From Lactobacillus sp. ESL0684 (GTDB taxonomy: Bacteria > Bacillota > Bacilli > Lactobacillales > Lactobacillaceae), in assembly GCF_029392675.1 (NCBI RefSeq), contig NZ_CP113941.1, positions 1,717,001 to 1,781,000 of the forward strand: 64,000 bases of DNA, written 5' to 3'. A model generated the notes under the pieces. It had not been told where the DNA came from. It worked only from the letters and a program-made list of their open reading frames with translations, and ran no database searches. The position numbers and the translations under genes were made by a program. Positions 28,712 through 38,322 of the stretch are shown here, piece after piece (within the stretch, counting starts at the first letter, position 1; each line of letters opens with the position of its first letter).

Positions 28712-29542
28712 TCAATTATTAGATGTGATTTCCCACGGAATAGCACTTAGCACATAAATAATTACGCCAACAATTACGAAGTTTAAAAAAACACTGCTAC
28801 TAATTTCGATTAGATAACCAAACACTGCAAGATCAGCAACATTGCAAACAACTGGAATTAGCGCTAATACCCCGGCAGTTAACATTAACCAGAAGCCAAC
28901 CCACATTCCAGCAGCAGTTATCAGATGCCATAATTCTTTGGCCGAAAATCGTTCTCTCATTTCGCTAATTAACGAATACAAACTGGCAATAGCAGCTACC
29001 AATAATACAATATTGATCAATAAAACCATGACAGCAATGTTTGCACCTAAGGTAATAGTATTCAAGCTGAAAGTATCAATAACTTCATATGGCGCATTAT
29101 TGGCTAGCTTTTTTAATTTTGCTTGGACTAACTGCGCGTCACTTGAGGCTCCCTGACCAATATTCAACTCAATGTCATGCAGTATCTGTTTAGCCAAAGT
29201 TAGATTATTAAACTTAAACCAATGCAGTCCAAGGGTATAGTCGATAATATGGTCCGCAATCGGCTGCGTTTGCTTATTCGTCAGAAGATTAGCGCTATTA
29301 CCATCTTCATCAGCACCAATCGCTTCAGCCAAAGCATCAAAATGTTGATTAACTTGTCTGACAACAACCGCTTGATTGTTATCACTACGAATTTGGCCCT
29401 TCATATAATATGGGTTTAAAAAAGTCACGGTAATCATGGTTAACGTCACAATTAGGAGAATTAGAAAAGGCAGTACCTTTTTGTATTGATTATTCTGCGG
29501 CTGACTTACCTTAGGTAACCCAGTTTGCGCACGATTAGCCAT
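28712..29542 (-). CDS. Membrane protein, unknown, paired with TetR regulator
   Basis: 276 residues. One membrane helix at about 24-44, an extracellular region (about 48-165) and three further helices at about 170-190, 205-230 and 240-265. I do not recognise the family. It begins 12 bases after the stop of a TetR-type gene, with a TAGAAGGAAG site, so the regulator probably controls it together with itself. Confidence 0.65.
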   Translation of the reverse strand: MANRAQTGLPKVSQPQNNQYKKVLPFLILLIVTLTMITVTFLNPYYMKGQIRSDNNQAVVVRQVNQHFDALAEAIGADEDGNSANLLTNKQTQPIADHIIDYTLGLHWFKFNNLTLAKQILHDIELNIGQGASSDAQLVQAKLKKLANNAPYEVIDTFSLNTITLGANIAVMVLLINIVLLVAAIASLYSLISEMRERFSAKELWHLITAAGMWVGFWLMLTAGVLALIPVVCNVADLAVFGYLIEISSSVFLNFVIVGVIIYVLSAIPWEITSNN

Positions 29543-29554
29543 ATTATCTTCCTT

Positions 29555-30235
29555 CTAACATACAATCTCTTTATCGTCATCAAACATAGTGTTAATTGCA
29601 TCATGAATCACTTCGATATCAGCAGCGGCAATAATCTCATGACCAGCTTGTAGTTCTTGTTTTATCTGTTTAGAATTATAATTTAAAAAACTATACATAA
29701 AAGAACTAGTAGCATAATCTGCTAATTGCTCTGCGCTTAAATTATATTTTTCACGATTACGATATAGAAATCCGACTCCAGTAACTACAAAAGCAATGCC
29801 TGATTCTACTTGCACCATATCAAACGGCGTATCGTCAAATAATTGCACTTCTTTAATCCAACTATTGAGCATTTTACTCCAAGTATCGAGCGTTTTAGTA
29901 CTACTAAAAACTTCCAGAATAATCCGCTCTAGCCCTTGATCATATATACCAAGCATCGCAATTATATAAATGAAAGCCTTGGTTCGCGCACAAATTCCAG
30001 CGTTAGAGTTACTAAACTTACTCACTTGCTGGTCTAACGTATTAAGAATATTTCGAACAACATCATCAATCAACTTGGACTTATGCGAATAATACGACTG
30101 TAATAAAGACTTTGAAATTCCCGATTTTTCAGCAACTAACTGAAAAGAAACATTATCCATCCCATTTGTTCGAATTAAAGAAAATGTATTATTTAGAATA
30201 ATTCTGCGCCGCTTAAGGTTCTTTCGTCGTGCCAT
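29555..30235 (-). CDS. TetR-family transcriptional regulator
   Basis: 226 residues from the ATG at 30235, selected because CGGAGAAAACTT lies before it. The N-terminal helix-turn-helix is VSFQLVAEKSGISKSLLQSYYSHKSKLIDDVV, which is standard TetR; the C-terminal ligand domain is unassigned. Ligand unknown; the membrane protein 12 bases downstream is the obvious target. Confidence 0.85.
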   Translation of the reverse strand: MARRKNLKRRRIILNNTFSLIRTNGMDNVSFQLVAEKSGISKSLLQSYYSHKSKLIDDVVRNILNTLDQQVSKFSNSNAGICARTKAFIYIIAMLGIYDQGLERIILEVFSSTKTLDTWSKMLNSWIKEVQLFDDTPFDMVQVESGIAFVVTGVGFLYRNREKYNLSAEQLADYATSSFMYSFLNYNSKQIKQELQAGHEIIAAADIEVIHDAINTMFDDDKEIVC

Positions 30236-30299
30236 AAGTTTTCTCCGTTTTCTATACACTTTGCTTTTATTATATCAATCATTCAAGATAGATAAACAA

Positions 30300-30341
30300 A
30301 ATATACTAAAAGGGAAATAACCCCTATTTTTAGTATAACTA
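30300..30341 (-). terminator. Candidate terminator of prs
   Basis: ATACTAAAA / TTTTAGTAT inverted repeat with an inner GGG/CCC pairing, 40 bases past the prs stop; the T run is weak. Confidence 0.45.
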
Positions 30342-30380
30342 AGTCACGCTTAGTTAAAAACAAGGATTATTAAGTAAAAG

Positions 30381-31358
30381 TTACTTCTCATTTTCACTCA
30401 AAGAGTGCATAGAACGATCATTATAAGCATAATTAATGCCACGCGCTAGCAGTAAATCAACTGAAATTCTGACCATGCGATCTGGATAATGGCTATGCTT
30501 AATCGTATCTGTTACTACAATTTGTTCAATTGGTAGTTCATTCAACACTTCAGTCGCATCTTGCGATAATAATGCATGAGTTGCTGCAACATAAACCTTT
30601 TTAGCACCAGCAGCCATAACTGACTTAGTTGAAGACGAAATTCGTGAACCAGTATCAATCAAGTCATCAACAATGATACACTTTTTATTCTTCACGTCAC
30701 CAATCACATCGTGCACTTCAGTATCATAACGGGCACGACGCTGATCAACAATTGCAATTGGCGCATTAAAGAATTGACCAAAGTTACGAGCCAGTTTTGC
30801 CCCCGAATGATCAGGTGAAACAACTACTAAGTTGTCATCATCTTTAGTCGCAATCCCATTATCAAGGAAATACTGTGCCAAATGCGGTAAAGCATGCAAA
30901 TGATCGACTGGAATATTGTAAAACCCTTGAATTTGTGAAGCATGTAAATCAAGAGCAATCAAATGATCCATTCCTGTAATTTGTAATAAATTAGCCACTA
31001 ACTTAGCAGTAATCGGTTCACGTGAGCGTGTCTTAGTATCAGAACGTGAATATGCTAAATATGGAACAACTACGCTAACCTTATGTGCTGATGCACGATG
31101 CAAAGCATCCAAAACGATTTCTAATTCCATAAAGTTCTCATTAACTGGATCTTGAATCGATTGAATGACAAACACATCACACCCACGAACGCTTTCACCA
31201 ATGTTTACTTGAATCTCACCATCACTAAAATGTTGCACAGCTGTTTCAATTAATGGCTTTTTCAAGATTGAAGCAATTTTTTCATTTAAAGCTGGATTCC
31301 CACTTAACCCGATTAATTTCATTGGGTGCATTAATTGCAAGATTTCTTCCTTATTCAT
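30381..31358 (-). CDS. prs: Ribose-phosphate pyrophosphokinase (PRPP synthetase)
   Basis: 325 residues. The enzyme makes PRPP from ribose 5-phosphate and ATP. DLHASQIQGFYNIPVDHL (metal/ATP site), VSPDHSGAKLARNF and the PRPP loop VDDLIDTGSRIS are intact. GAAGAGGTAGC precedes the start, and a TATAAT -10 lies about 40 bases upstream of it (31397-31402). Some lactobacilli have two prs copies; whether this is the main one is unknown. Confidence 0.96.
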   Translation of the reverse strand: MNKEEILQLMHPMKLIGLSGNPALNEKIASILKKPLIETAVQHFSDGEIQVNIGESVRGCDVFVIQSIQDPVNENFMELEIVLDALHRASAHKVSVVVPYLAYSRSDTKTRSREPITAKLVANLLQITGMDHLIALDLHASQIQGFYNIPVDHLHALPHLAQYFLDNGIATKDDDNLVVVSPDHSGAKLARNFGQFFNAPIAIVDQRRARYDTEVHDVIGDVKNKKCIIVDDLIDTGSRISSSTKSVMAAGAKKVYVAATHALLSQDATEVLNELPIEQIVVTDTIKHSHYPDRMVRISVDLLLARGINYAYNDRSMHSLSENEK

Positions 31359-31444
31359 AGCTACCTCTTCATTAAAAATACTAATCTTATCCCTTTATTA
31401 TACTCAAAAACTAGTTTGTTTGACCACAGAGTCCACTCTAATTA

Positions 31445-32101
31445 CTATTTAAAAAATTCTTCCATTAAATTAAGCAGCTTAAAACTTTTAACTGCATAAC
31501 TATCATGAGTCTGACGGGGCATTACAATCAATTGCCCTTGAGGAATTAATTGACTGTACCAACGCACATGCTCGACTTTGACCCAATCCTTTTCACCGAC
31601 AATACAATAAGTTGGAATAGTGATTGCTCGCAAACTATCGACCGACATGAAGCTCTCAGTTAGTTCAACTTGACTATCACGATCAAGTCGTAAAAACCGT
31701 AAAAAACCTTCAGTCAAATAATGATACGGACTAATACCGTTGCCGTTAACAAAAACACCAGCAATCATTAGCTTAGCAAAAATTTGCGGCTGCTGACTGG
31801 CAAGCATCATAGCTACCAAGCCACCCGCATCAAAGCCAAAACAAAAACACCCTTCAATGCCAACTTGCTTAATAAAACTGGCAACATCCTCGACTTCAGT
31901 TTGATAGTGTTCAGCCACGTCTCCTTGGCTTAAGCCATGTCCCCGCATATCGAGCACATAGACGGTATAATAAAGCGACAGCGGGGCTGCTACCTTATCA
32001 AACATCCCACCATCTAAGTGATGTCCATGTAGTAAAAGCAGTGGTTGACCCTTACCTAACTTAGTATAGTATAGTTGGTTGCCATTAACCTTTTCTCTCA
32101 T
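31445..32101 (-). CDS. Alpha/beta hydrolase
   Basis: 218 residues. LLLHGHHLDGGMF holds the oxyanion region and GFDAGGL the nucleophile elbow, with Asp at the nucleophile position as in haloalkane dehalogenase-like enzymes rather than Ser. The C-terminal QTHDSY offers the His. Its start overlaps the glycosyltransferase stop by 4 bases. The substrate is unknown. Confidence 0.8.
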   Translation of the reverse strand: MREKVNGNQLYYTKLGKGQPLLLLHGHHLDGGMFDKVAAPLSLYYTVYVLDMRGHGLSQGDVAEHYQTEVEDVASFIKQVGIEGCFCFGFDAGGLVAMMLASQQPQIFAKLMIAGVFVNGNGISPYHYLTEGFLRFLRLDRDSQVELTESFMSVDSLRAITIPTYCIVGEKDWVKVEHVRWYSQLIPQGQLIVMPRQTHDSYAVKSFKLLNLMEEFFK

Positions 32102-32943
32102 TGCTGCTTCCTTTCACTAGCTTCGATTAACTTTTGTTCAGCAGTATGGTCTTTTTTATGTTCTTGCCATAAACTGTGAACAATCATCTTCGCCACTATG
32201 TAATTTGCCTTAAAATTATCAGGAATCATCTTTAAGCTAAAATCATGTACCATGCTATCCTTGCGTTGCCAATAATGATATAAAGGTTGACTATCACAAT
32301 AAAAGCCCTGCGTTAATGATAAATATTCAATATTGAAAATCTGATCTTCCATGAAGGCTAAGTCTTTGACAAAACTTAAGTTATATTTGCGAATTACCGA
32401 TATTTTATAACCTTTGTTCCAAGTATAGCCTTTAACTGCACTGGCAAATAAGTGATTATTAAATAGTGACCCCAATAAATTAGTAATCAACTGATAAGTT
32501 TTTAACTTGCTCTTTAATCCGCGAACTTGCTTTTTAGTTGCACTTACTGAACCAGATCGGTATTCATAATCTAACCAAAAACCACACGATACCATTGCTG
32601 CTTCTGGATGAGCATGAAAAGCGCGAACAAAAAAGGCCGTATAGTCAGCATCAACCCAATCATCACCATCATGAAAAGTACAATATGGCGTATCAATGTT
32701 GTCTAATCCAACATTACGGGCATCAGACAAGCCACCATTGGTTTTATTAATTAGTTTAAAGTAACGAAATTTATGCCGATAATGCTCCGCAATTTCACGA
32801 GTCTGATCAGTTGAGCCATCATTGACAATTAGCAACTTAAAGTTTGGATCTGTCTGGCTTGCAAGATGGTCTAACGCTCTAGCTAAATATTTCTCAACAT
32901 TATATACCGGCATAATAACAGTTAATTCTGGTTGCTCAGTCAT
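32098..32943 (-). CDS. Family 2 glycosyltransferase
   Basis: 281 residues. The N-terminal GT-A domain has VIMPVYNVEKYL, LIVNDGSTD and the DxD-type FHDGDDWVD, all standard for GT2 enzymes that add sugars to polysaccharides or glycolipids. GAGGGGGATGTT precedes the start. It is coupled to an alpha/beta hydrolase by ATGA overlap. No polysaccharide cluster lies nearby, so the acceptor is unknown. Confidence 0.9.
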   Translation of the reverse strand: MTEQPELTVIMPVYNVEKYLARALDHLASQTDPNFKLLIVNDGSTDQTREIAEHYRHKFRYFKLINKTNGGLSDARNVGLDNIDTPYCTFHDGDDWVDADYTAFFVRAFHAHPEAAMVSCGFWLDYEYRSGSVSATKKQVRGLKSKLKTYQLITNLLGSLFNNHLFASAVKGYTWNKGYKISVIRKYNLSFVKDLAFMEDQIFNIEYLSLTQGFYCDSQPLYHYWQRKDSMVHDFSLKMIPDNFKANYIVAKMIVHSLWQEHKKDHTAEQKLIEASERKQQ

Positions 32944-33086
32944 AACATCCCCCTCACAATTAGATTTATTATACCATTTAACAGTTAAAAATAATCTAAG
33001 ATAAATAACAAAAAACGTTTAGCTTGACCTTTTATTGCCAGTCTTTAGTATAATTAACTTATTAAAAAGGAGTTAATTATTTTATT

Positions 33087-34049
33087 ATGAACAAAAAGAT
33101 TTCTATTTTTGCCCTCATCACGATCCTAATTACTGGTATTGTTAGCATGAGTGCATCTAAGCAAACAGTCAAAGCCGACGACTTGCCTATTATCTGTTTA
33201 GGAACTTCATTAACTAATGATCAAAAAGATGGCACCCTTAAGACACTGACTAAGCCACTCAATAATGGCAGCTATCAAACAATTACTATCGATGGTAATG
33301 ACCTAGTTAAATATCTAAATCCTTCTGGCGATAACTTTACAACTAATTCTGGAGTCTGGTCCAGTGCTATGATTAAGAAGTCGGCTAGTGGTAGCGGTAT
33401 TAATGTGCAAATTATCGACTACAACGGTCATAACAATATTACCAAGATCACTACGAGCCAATATAAAAATGCTGCACTGACTGCTGGTATTAGTGACGCC
33501 GATATTTATGTAACTAGTGCTACCCCCATTGATGGTTCCGGAGCCTTAGCTGGCGTCTATGCTGCTTATGCTAAAACCGGTGAAAACCTAAATCAAGCTC
33601 AAGTCAATGCTGCCCAAGACGAAATGGGCACTTTAAGTAAGATTACCAAAGAAAACTCTGATAAAGACGGTTATAGCGATGCGCAACTTAATCATGCTGT
33701 TGCTGGCGCCAAGCAAGAAATGGGTAAAGTTGGCAACAATATTTCTAATAGTCAAATTCATGATATCGTTGACAAACAAATTAATATTAACCACCTTGGC
33801 GATACCATTAACAATAACCAAAAGCAGCAAATCATCAATGTTTTAATTGAAGTCCGTGATTCTGGAGCGTTGAAGAATCATAATTTTAAACAACAGGCTG
33901 CTAGTGTTTCACAAGGAATTAAGGAACATGCTAAAGGTATTTTTGATAAAATAAATACTCCTAAAAATCGTAACTGGTTCCAGCAAATATGGCATAATGT
34001 GACCGAATTCTTTGGACACCTATTTGGTGGCACTCTAGTTTTAAACTAA
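33087..34049 (+). CDS. Secreted DUF1002 protein
   Basis: 320 residues. A signal peptide (about 1-31, ending VKA) precedes a DUF1002 domain with characteristic ITTSQYKNAALTAGISDADI and PIDGSGALAGVYAAY. It is exported and of unknown function. AAAGGAG lies 14 bases before the ATG, unusually far. Its stop is directly adjacent to the stop of the convergent RNase H gene, with no terminator between. Confidence 0.82.
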   Translation: MNKKISIFALITILITGIVSMSASKQTVKADDLPIICLGTSLTNDQKDGTLKTLTKPLNNGSYQTITIDGNDLVKYLNPSGDNFTTNSGVWSSAMIKKSASGSGINVQIIDYNGHNNITKITTSQYKNAALTAGISDADIYVTSATPIDGSGALAGVYAAYAKTGENLNQAQVNAAQDEMGTLSKITKENSDKDGYSDAQLNHAVAGAKQEMGKVGNNISNSQIHDIVDKQININHLGDTINNNQKQQIINVLIEVRDSGALKNHNFKQQAASVSQGIKEHAKGIFDKINTPKNRNWFQQIWHNVTEFFGHLFGGTLVLN

Positions 34050-34868
34050 TTACATTTGATCCATAAACTGATTCAATTTATGGTCGACAAATTCATTGCC
34101 ACGATTATTAGCATGACCTTTAGTCCATTCAAATTTGGTATTAGTAAATTGCTCAAGTAATTGATCTAACTCTTGCCAACATGCTAAATTAGCAATTTCA
34201 CCTTTGGAACTCTTTTTCCAGCCACGCTTCTTCCATGACTTGAGCCAGCCCTTGTTAATCGGTTCTAATACATATTGGGAATCTAGCGTAAACAATAACC
34301 GTTGCTGATTAAAGCCCAGCTTGATTAGCTTCTTTAGAGCTTCAATCAATGCTGTTAATTCCATCTTATTATTAGTCGCACCAAATTCGCCATTACTATC
34401 AGAAGTTGCTTGCTGTTGCCCGGCTTCTTGCCATTCAATTAAATACGCCCAAGCAGCTTTATCGGTTGCTTTGACATGGCCACCCTTGTAATTACCTGTA
34501 TTGCGTGTACCACCATCAGTATAGATTGCTGCAAAAAAGTCACTAGGATTGCTTGACTTAAAATGATTTGATCGAGTAGTTTTAGCTGGTTTACGCTTAG
34601 CAGTGACCAGCTTAGCGGGCTTTGTTGGTGGCTTAACCTGTTGACTTGCTCGCTTAATTTTAGCAACTGCTCGCTCCAAGGTATCTTCATCTTTTTGTAA
34701 GACTTCATTGCGCTCCGTTTGACCCCAGCCTAAATAATCAGTTGCATCAGTGATGTTCTTAAAAGATTTATATTCAGCATTGGAGTAGCCATTGACTTGT
34801 TGCTTCGCCGCATCCCAACTACGATAAATACCTGGCTCACGACCTTTTCTAACTGCATAAAATTTCAT
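34050..34868 (-). CDS. Ribonuclease H with N-terminal viroplasmin domain
   Basis: 272 residues. Residues 1-46 (FYAVRKGREPGIYRSW) form the caulimovirus-viroplasmin/RNase H N-terminal domain that binds RNA-DNA hybrids. The catalytic RNase H1 domain (about 115-272) has YTDGGT, NKMELTAL, LDSQYV and EFVDH, that is the D-E-D-D set. It removes RNA from hybrids. TAGGAAGGT precedes the start. The basic linker (about 75-105) is lysine-rich. Confidence 0.9.
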   Translation of the reverse strand: MKFYAVRKGREPGIYRSWDAAKQQVNGYSNAEYKSFKNITDATDYLGWGQTERNEVLQKDEDTLERAVAKIKRASQQVKPPTKPAKLVTAKRKPAKTTRSNHFKSSNPSDFFAAIYTDGGTRNTGNYKGGHVKATDKAAWAYLIEWQEAGQQQATSDSNGEFGATNNKMELTALIEALKKLIKLGFNQQRLLFTLDSQYVLEPINKGWLKSWKKRGWKKSSKGEIANLACWQELDQLLEQFTNTKFEWTKGHANNRGNEFVDHKLNQFMDQM

Positions 34869-34941
34869 TTTTTACCTTCCTACACTCAAAGTTGTTTTTC
34901 AATGTTACACTATAATTAATTCTAATTTTAAGGGTGACAGT

Positions 34942-35871
34942 ATGTTCTTCAATACTAAAAAATATAAAGAAGAAGCAGAAAAAAATCGTAAACATAATTT
35001 AGCTACTGAGCCTAGCCGCCTTAACATGATCTGCTTGGCTATTTTAGCTACTTTTGCACCCACTAGAATATTACTACGATTGCACAAAACTAAAATTACA
35101 GACAATGTCAACATTATCAACAATACAAAATGTGAGCAAATTCCTATTATCTACTTTCACGGTTTTCGCGGAGGCGACTACACGACTAACGCAATGGTTA
35201 AACAAGCTTTAAAAGATAAAGGAGATAGTCGCTTTTTAAAAGTTACTGTTGACTTGTGGGGTAATTACAAGCTAGAAGGCACGTGGACAGATGATGCTCA
35301 ACCAATTGTGCAAGTAGTTTTTCGACAGCGCTTAGTAGGAATTTATGCGATTGATTATTATTTACGCTTAGTTTTGCCATTTTTAGCTAAAAGATATCAT
35401 TTTACTCATTATACCGCAGTTGCCCACTCACTTGCTTGTCCGTGTATTGTGCGGACTGAAATGAGAACCGTGCACAAAAAGCACTTCCCTCGTTTAGATA
35501 AGTGTGTGTTTATCGCTGGGCCATTTGATGGTGTTACTTATTTAGGAGATATCCCCAACGTTAATGGACTCAATGAAAATGGTCGACCAGCTGTGATTAA
35601 CTTTCATTATTTGTACCTCTTATTTAGACGCAAACGTTTTAACCCTAAAATTCAGGTCTTAAATATCTACGGGAATGTCTTAGACAATACTAATAGTGAC
35701 AAATTTATTTCTGTTATCTCTGCTAAGAGCATTCGGTATATCCTCGCTCCTAGCGCACAATCTTATCATGAAGTTGAAATCCGCGGTAAAAAATATGCTG
35801 AACACAGTTGGATGCATGACAATCCATTTGTAATCGACATTGTTGATAAATTTATTGGGTTAAAGGAATAA
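34942..35871 (+). CDS. DUF915-type alpha/beta hydrolase
   Basis: 309 residues. A hydrophobic stretch near residues 28-45 may be a membrane anchor. IIYFHGFRGGDY gives the oxyanion segment and AVAHSLACP the nucleophile Ser in the AHSxA form used by DUF915 proteins; the C-terminal HSWMH gives a His. Substrate unknown, probably an ester outside the membrane. Read in the same direction as cls, 27 bases apart. Confidence 0.78.
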   Translation: MFFNTKKYKEEAEKNRKHNLATEPSRLNMICLAILATFAPTRILLRLHKTKITDNVNIINNTKCEQIPIIYFHGFRGGDYTTNAMVKQALKDKGDSRFLKVTVDLWGNYKLEGTWTDDAQPIVQVVFRQRLVGIYAIDYYLRLVLPFLAKRYHFTHYTAVAHSLACPCIVRTEMRTVHKKHFPRLDKCVFIAGPFDGVTYLGDIPNVNGLNENGRPAVINFHYLYLLFRRKRFNPKIQVLNIYGNVLDNTNSDKFISVISAKSIRYILAPSAQSYHEVEIRGKKYAEHSWMHDNPFVIDIVDKFIGLKE

Positions 35872-35898
35872 TTAGGGTTACTTTTTGGGAGGAAAAAA

Positions 35899-37356
35899 GT
35901 GGAATTAGTTCGAGATATTATCCGTATTATTGTTATTACCAACACTATTTTAAGTTTTTATATTGTCTTTCACAGGCGACGTTCAGTATCGACCACCTGG
36001 GCTTGGCTGATTATTCTACTAGTACTACCAGTCATTGGACTAATTTTATACGGCTTTTTTGGTCGAGGAATTTCTCAAGAGAATATCTTTGCAATTAATA
36101 AGCAGCAACATATTGGTTTGTTAAATGTGCAAAAATCAATTACTAAAGCCCCCCAAAAAATCAGTTCCGCAGACACTTCGAATAAGGCAGATATGGTAGT
36201 AAATTATTTTGACCGTAATGGTGAAGCACCATTAAGTAAAAATAACCATGTTAAGTTGTACACTGATGGTGAAGCCATGTTTCACGACCTTATCCAAGAT
36301 ATTGAACAAGCTAAAGAAACCATTAACATAGAATTTTACACTTTTTACAATGATGATATCGGCAACCAAATTTTAAATTTATTAATTAAAAAAGCTCGTG
36401 AAGGTCTTAAAGTTCGGGTACTTTATGATGCATGGGGATCAATGGGAGCCACTAAAAAATGGTTTAAACAATTGTGTGATGTTGGCGGAGAAGTCCTGCC
36501 CTTTATTACTTCACGCAATATGATTACTCGTTACCGGATTAACTATCATCTCCACCGCAAAATTGTCGTAGTTGATGGCAAAACCTCTTGGACTGGTGGA
36601 TTTAACATTGGGGACCAATATCTCAGCCGTAAAAAGAAATTTGGTTATTGGCGCGACAGCCATGTCCGGATTGTTGGTTCTGCCTCCTTGATCTTGCAAG
36701 AACGCTTCGTCATGGATTGGAATGCTTCGATTCAAAAAGACAGCCAACTAATTACCTTTAACCAACTGCTCTTCCCAGATTTAGACGAAAATGAAATCCA
36801 CCCTGGTGATGTCGCTACTCAAATCGTGGCTGATGGTCCAGATAATTCTAATGCTAACATGCGTAACGGTATTATGCGGTTAATGGGACTAGCTAAAAAA
36901 CGACTCTGGTTGCAAACCCCTTACCTAATTCCCGATGATGCCATGTTTGCGACATTGCAAACAATCGCTATGTCAGGCGTTGATTTACGAATTATGATTC
37001 CATGCAAGCCTGATCACCCTTTTATTTATCGTGCTACTCAATGGTATGCTAACGAATTATCGCGTTACGGTGTCAAAATTTATATCTACAATCATGGATT
37101 TATTCATGCTAAAACGATCGTAGTTGACGATGATTTTGCCACAGTTGGCTCGATGAACCAAGATTATCGTTCTTACGATCTTAACTTTGAGGACGTAGCC
37201 GTGTTTTATGATCAAAACTTTACCAAAGAAGTTGCTCAAGCATTTGAAAAAGATATGCAATATTCGACTTTGCTTACACCAGAAATGATCGCAAAGCAAA
37301 GTCGCTGGCTGAAAACACTTCAGAGCTTTTCGCGAATGTTATCACCAATTCTATAA
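35899..37356 (+). CDS. cls: Cardiolipin synthase (phospholipase D type)
   Basis: 485 residues with a GTG start preceded by GGGAGGAAAAAA. Two N-terminal membrane helices (about 5-58) are followed by two phospholipase D HKD motifs, HRKIVVVDGKTSWTGG and HAKTIVVDDDFATVGS, both complete. It joins two phosphatidylglycerols to make cardiolipin at the membrane. A terminator follows at once. Confidence 0.95.
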   Translation: MELVRDIIRIIVITNTILSFYIVFHRRRSVSTTWAWLIILLVLPVIGLILYGFFGRGISQENIFAINKQQHIGLLNVQKSITKAPQKISSADTSNKADMVVNYFDRNGEAPLSKNNHVKLYTDGEAMFHDLIQDIEQAKETINIEFYTFYNDDIGNQILNLLIKKAREGLKVRVLYDAWGSMGATKKWFKQLCDVGGEVLPFITSRNMITRYRINYHLHRKIVVVDGKTSWTGGFNIGDQYLSRKKKFGYWRDSHVRIVGSASLILQERFVMDWNASIQKDSQLITFNQLLFPDLDENEIHPGDVATQIVADGPDNSNANMRNGIMRLMGLAKKRLWLQTPYLIPDDAMFATLQTIAMSGVDLRIMIPCKPDHPFIYRATQWYANELSRYGVKIYIYNHGFIHAKTIVVDDDFATVGSMNQDYRSYDLNFEDVAVFYDQNFTKEVAQAFEKDMQYSTLLTPEMIAKQSRWLKTLQSFSRMLSPIL

Positions 37357-37359
37357 AAA

Positions 37360-37393
37360 TAAGGCTATCACCTACTAGATGATAGCCTTTATT
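37360..37393. terminator. Bidirectional terminator after cls
   Basis: AGGCTATCA-CCTACTAGA-TGATAGCCT with A-rich and T-rich flanks. Confidence 0.9.
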
Positions 37394-37404
37394 ATTTACA
37401 AAAA

Positions 37405-37890
37405 TTACATAATGTTCTGCACTTCGATTTTAGTATTGTGATCAATCCGCGTTTTCAAAGTTTCAATAACTTGAGCAATCCCAGCAGAAAAACGCAAGTA
37501 ATATTGCCGGTGCTTTTTAGTAGTTAAAATGCAGATGACAGTTTTCTTTTTGGGATTTGGCACTTTAATTAGCGTTACCATCTCAACATCAGTATAAGCA
37601 ATCGTTCGCTTGAAATATCCAGAAACCACAGCTCGTTTGGGAGCCAAACCTGTTGTACCATCTAGAATACTCATTAAAATAAAAATTGCCAAAAAAATTC
37701 CTAAGCCGGGATCATTGGGACTAAGTAAATCCCAAGCGAAACTAATCCAAATAAAAATTAGCGCCCAGACAACAGAAGACGTGCGATAGTGTCCCCTAAT
37801 GTCAATACTAGCCTGCCAAAACCAGCTATAACAGGTATAGCCAAGCAAAATAACATCTAGAATAAGATAGAAATATGATAAATCTGCCAT
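37405..37890 (-). CDS. DUF5673-like membrane protein
   Basis: 161 residues from the ATG at 37890, with GAGGAGAATTTTT before it. Three membrane helices lie in the first 90 residues (about 5-22, 42-60 and 65-85) and a soluble C-terminal domain of beta-strand character follows. I lean to the DUF5673 family from memory; function unknown. Monocistronic. Confidence 0.6.
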   Translation of the reverse strand: MADLSYFYLILDVILLGYTCYSWFWQASIDIRGHYRTSSVVWALIFIWISFAWDLLSPNDPGLGIFLAIFILMSILDGTTGLAPKRAVVSGYFKRTIAYTDVEMVTLIKVPNPKKKTVICILTTKKHRQYYLRFSAGIAQVIETLKTRIDHNTKIEVQNIM

Positions 37891-38019
37891 AAAAATTCTC
37901 CTCAATATCTACTAGCTTTTATTATAACAGAACCAGCTTTTTTAGTTAGTTAAATCATTTTTAATTAATATTTACTTGAATTTTGCTTAAAAGTGTAGTT
38001 AAATATCATTAAATTAAAT

Positions 38020-38292
38020 GCGATGAAAAAGACGAGTAAATAATTTATTTCTTAATAAGTGAACCAAGGATAGTGCGAATTTGGTAGACCCTGAATTATT
38101 GAAAAACACTTTTAGCTGCATGCTGAAATAATCTTTTTAAAGTAGGTATTGCCGTCCCCAGTACGTTATCAAGCTGGTGAAGCATGATTGTGCTTCATGA
38201 GTTGGCCCAAAAAGTTTGGGCAATTTAGGTGGTACCGCGGAAAAAGCCTTTCGTCCTGATGTAATTAATCAGAAGACAAAGGGCTTTTTTCT
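38020..38292 (+). promoter_or_regulatory. T-box riboswitch (Asn type) of asnA
   Basis: A leader with the T-box sequence AGGTGGTACCGCGG (38227-38240), the AGTA motif near the 5' end and a stem I closed by AAGTG/CACTT. It ends in a terminator (GCCTTTCGTC / GACAAAGGGC plus T run, 38245-38292). An AAC triplet near 38105 sits where the specifier is expected and would read asparaginyl-tRNA, fitting the gene it controls. The specifier position is my inference; the T-box itself is clear. Confidence 0.93.
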
Positions 38293-38322
38293 TTGGCTTA
38301 AAAAATAGGAGGGTTTCCAAAA

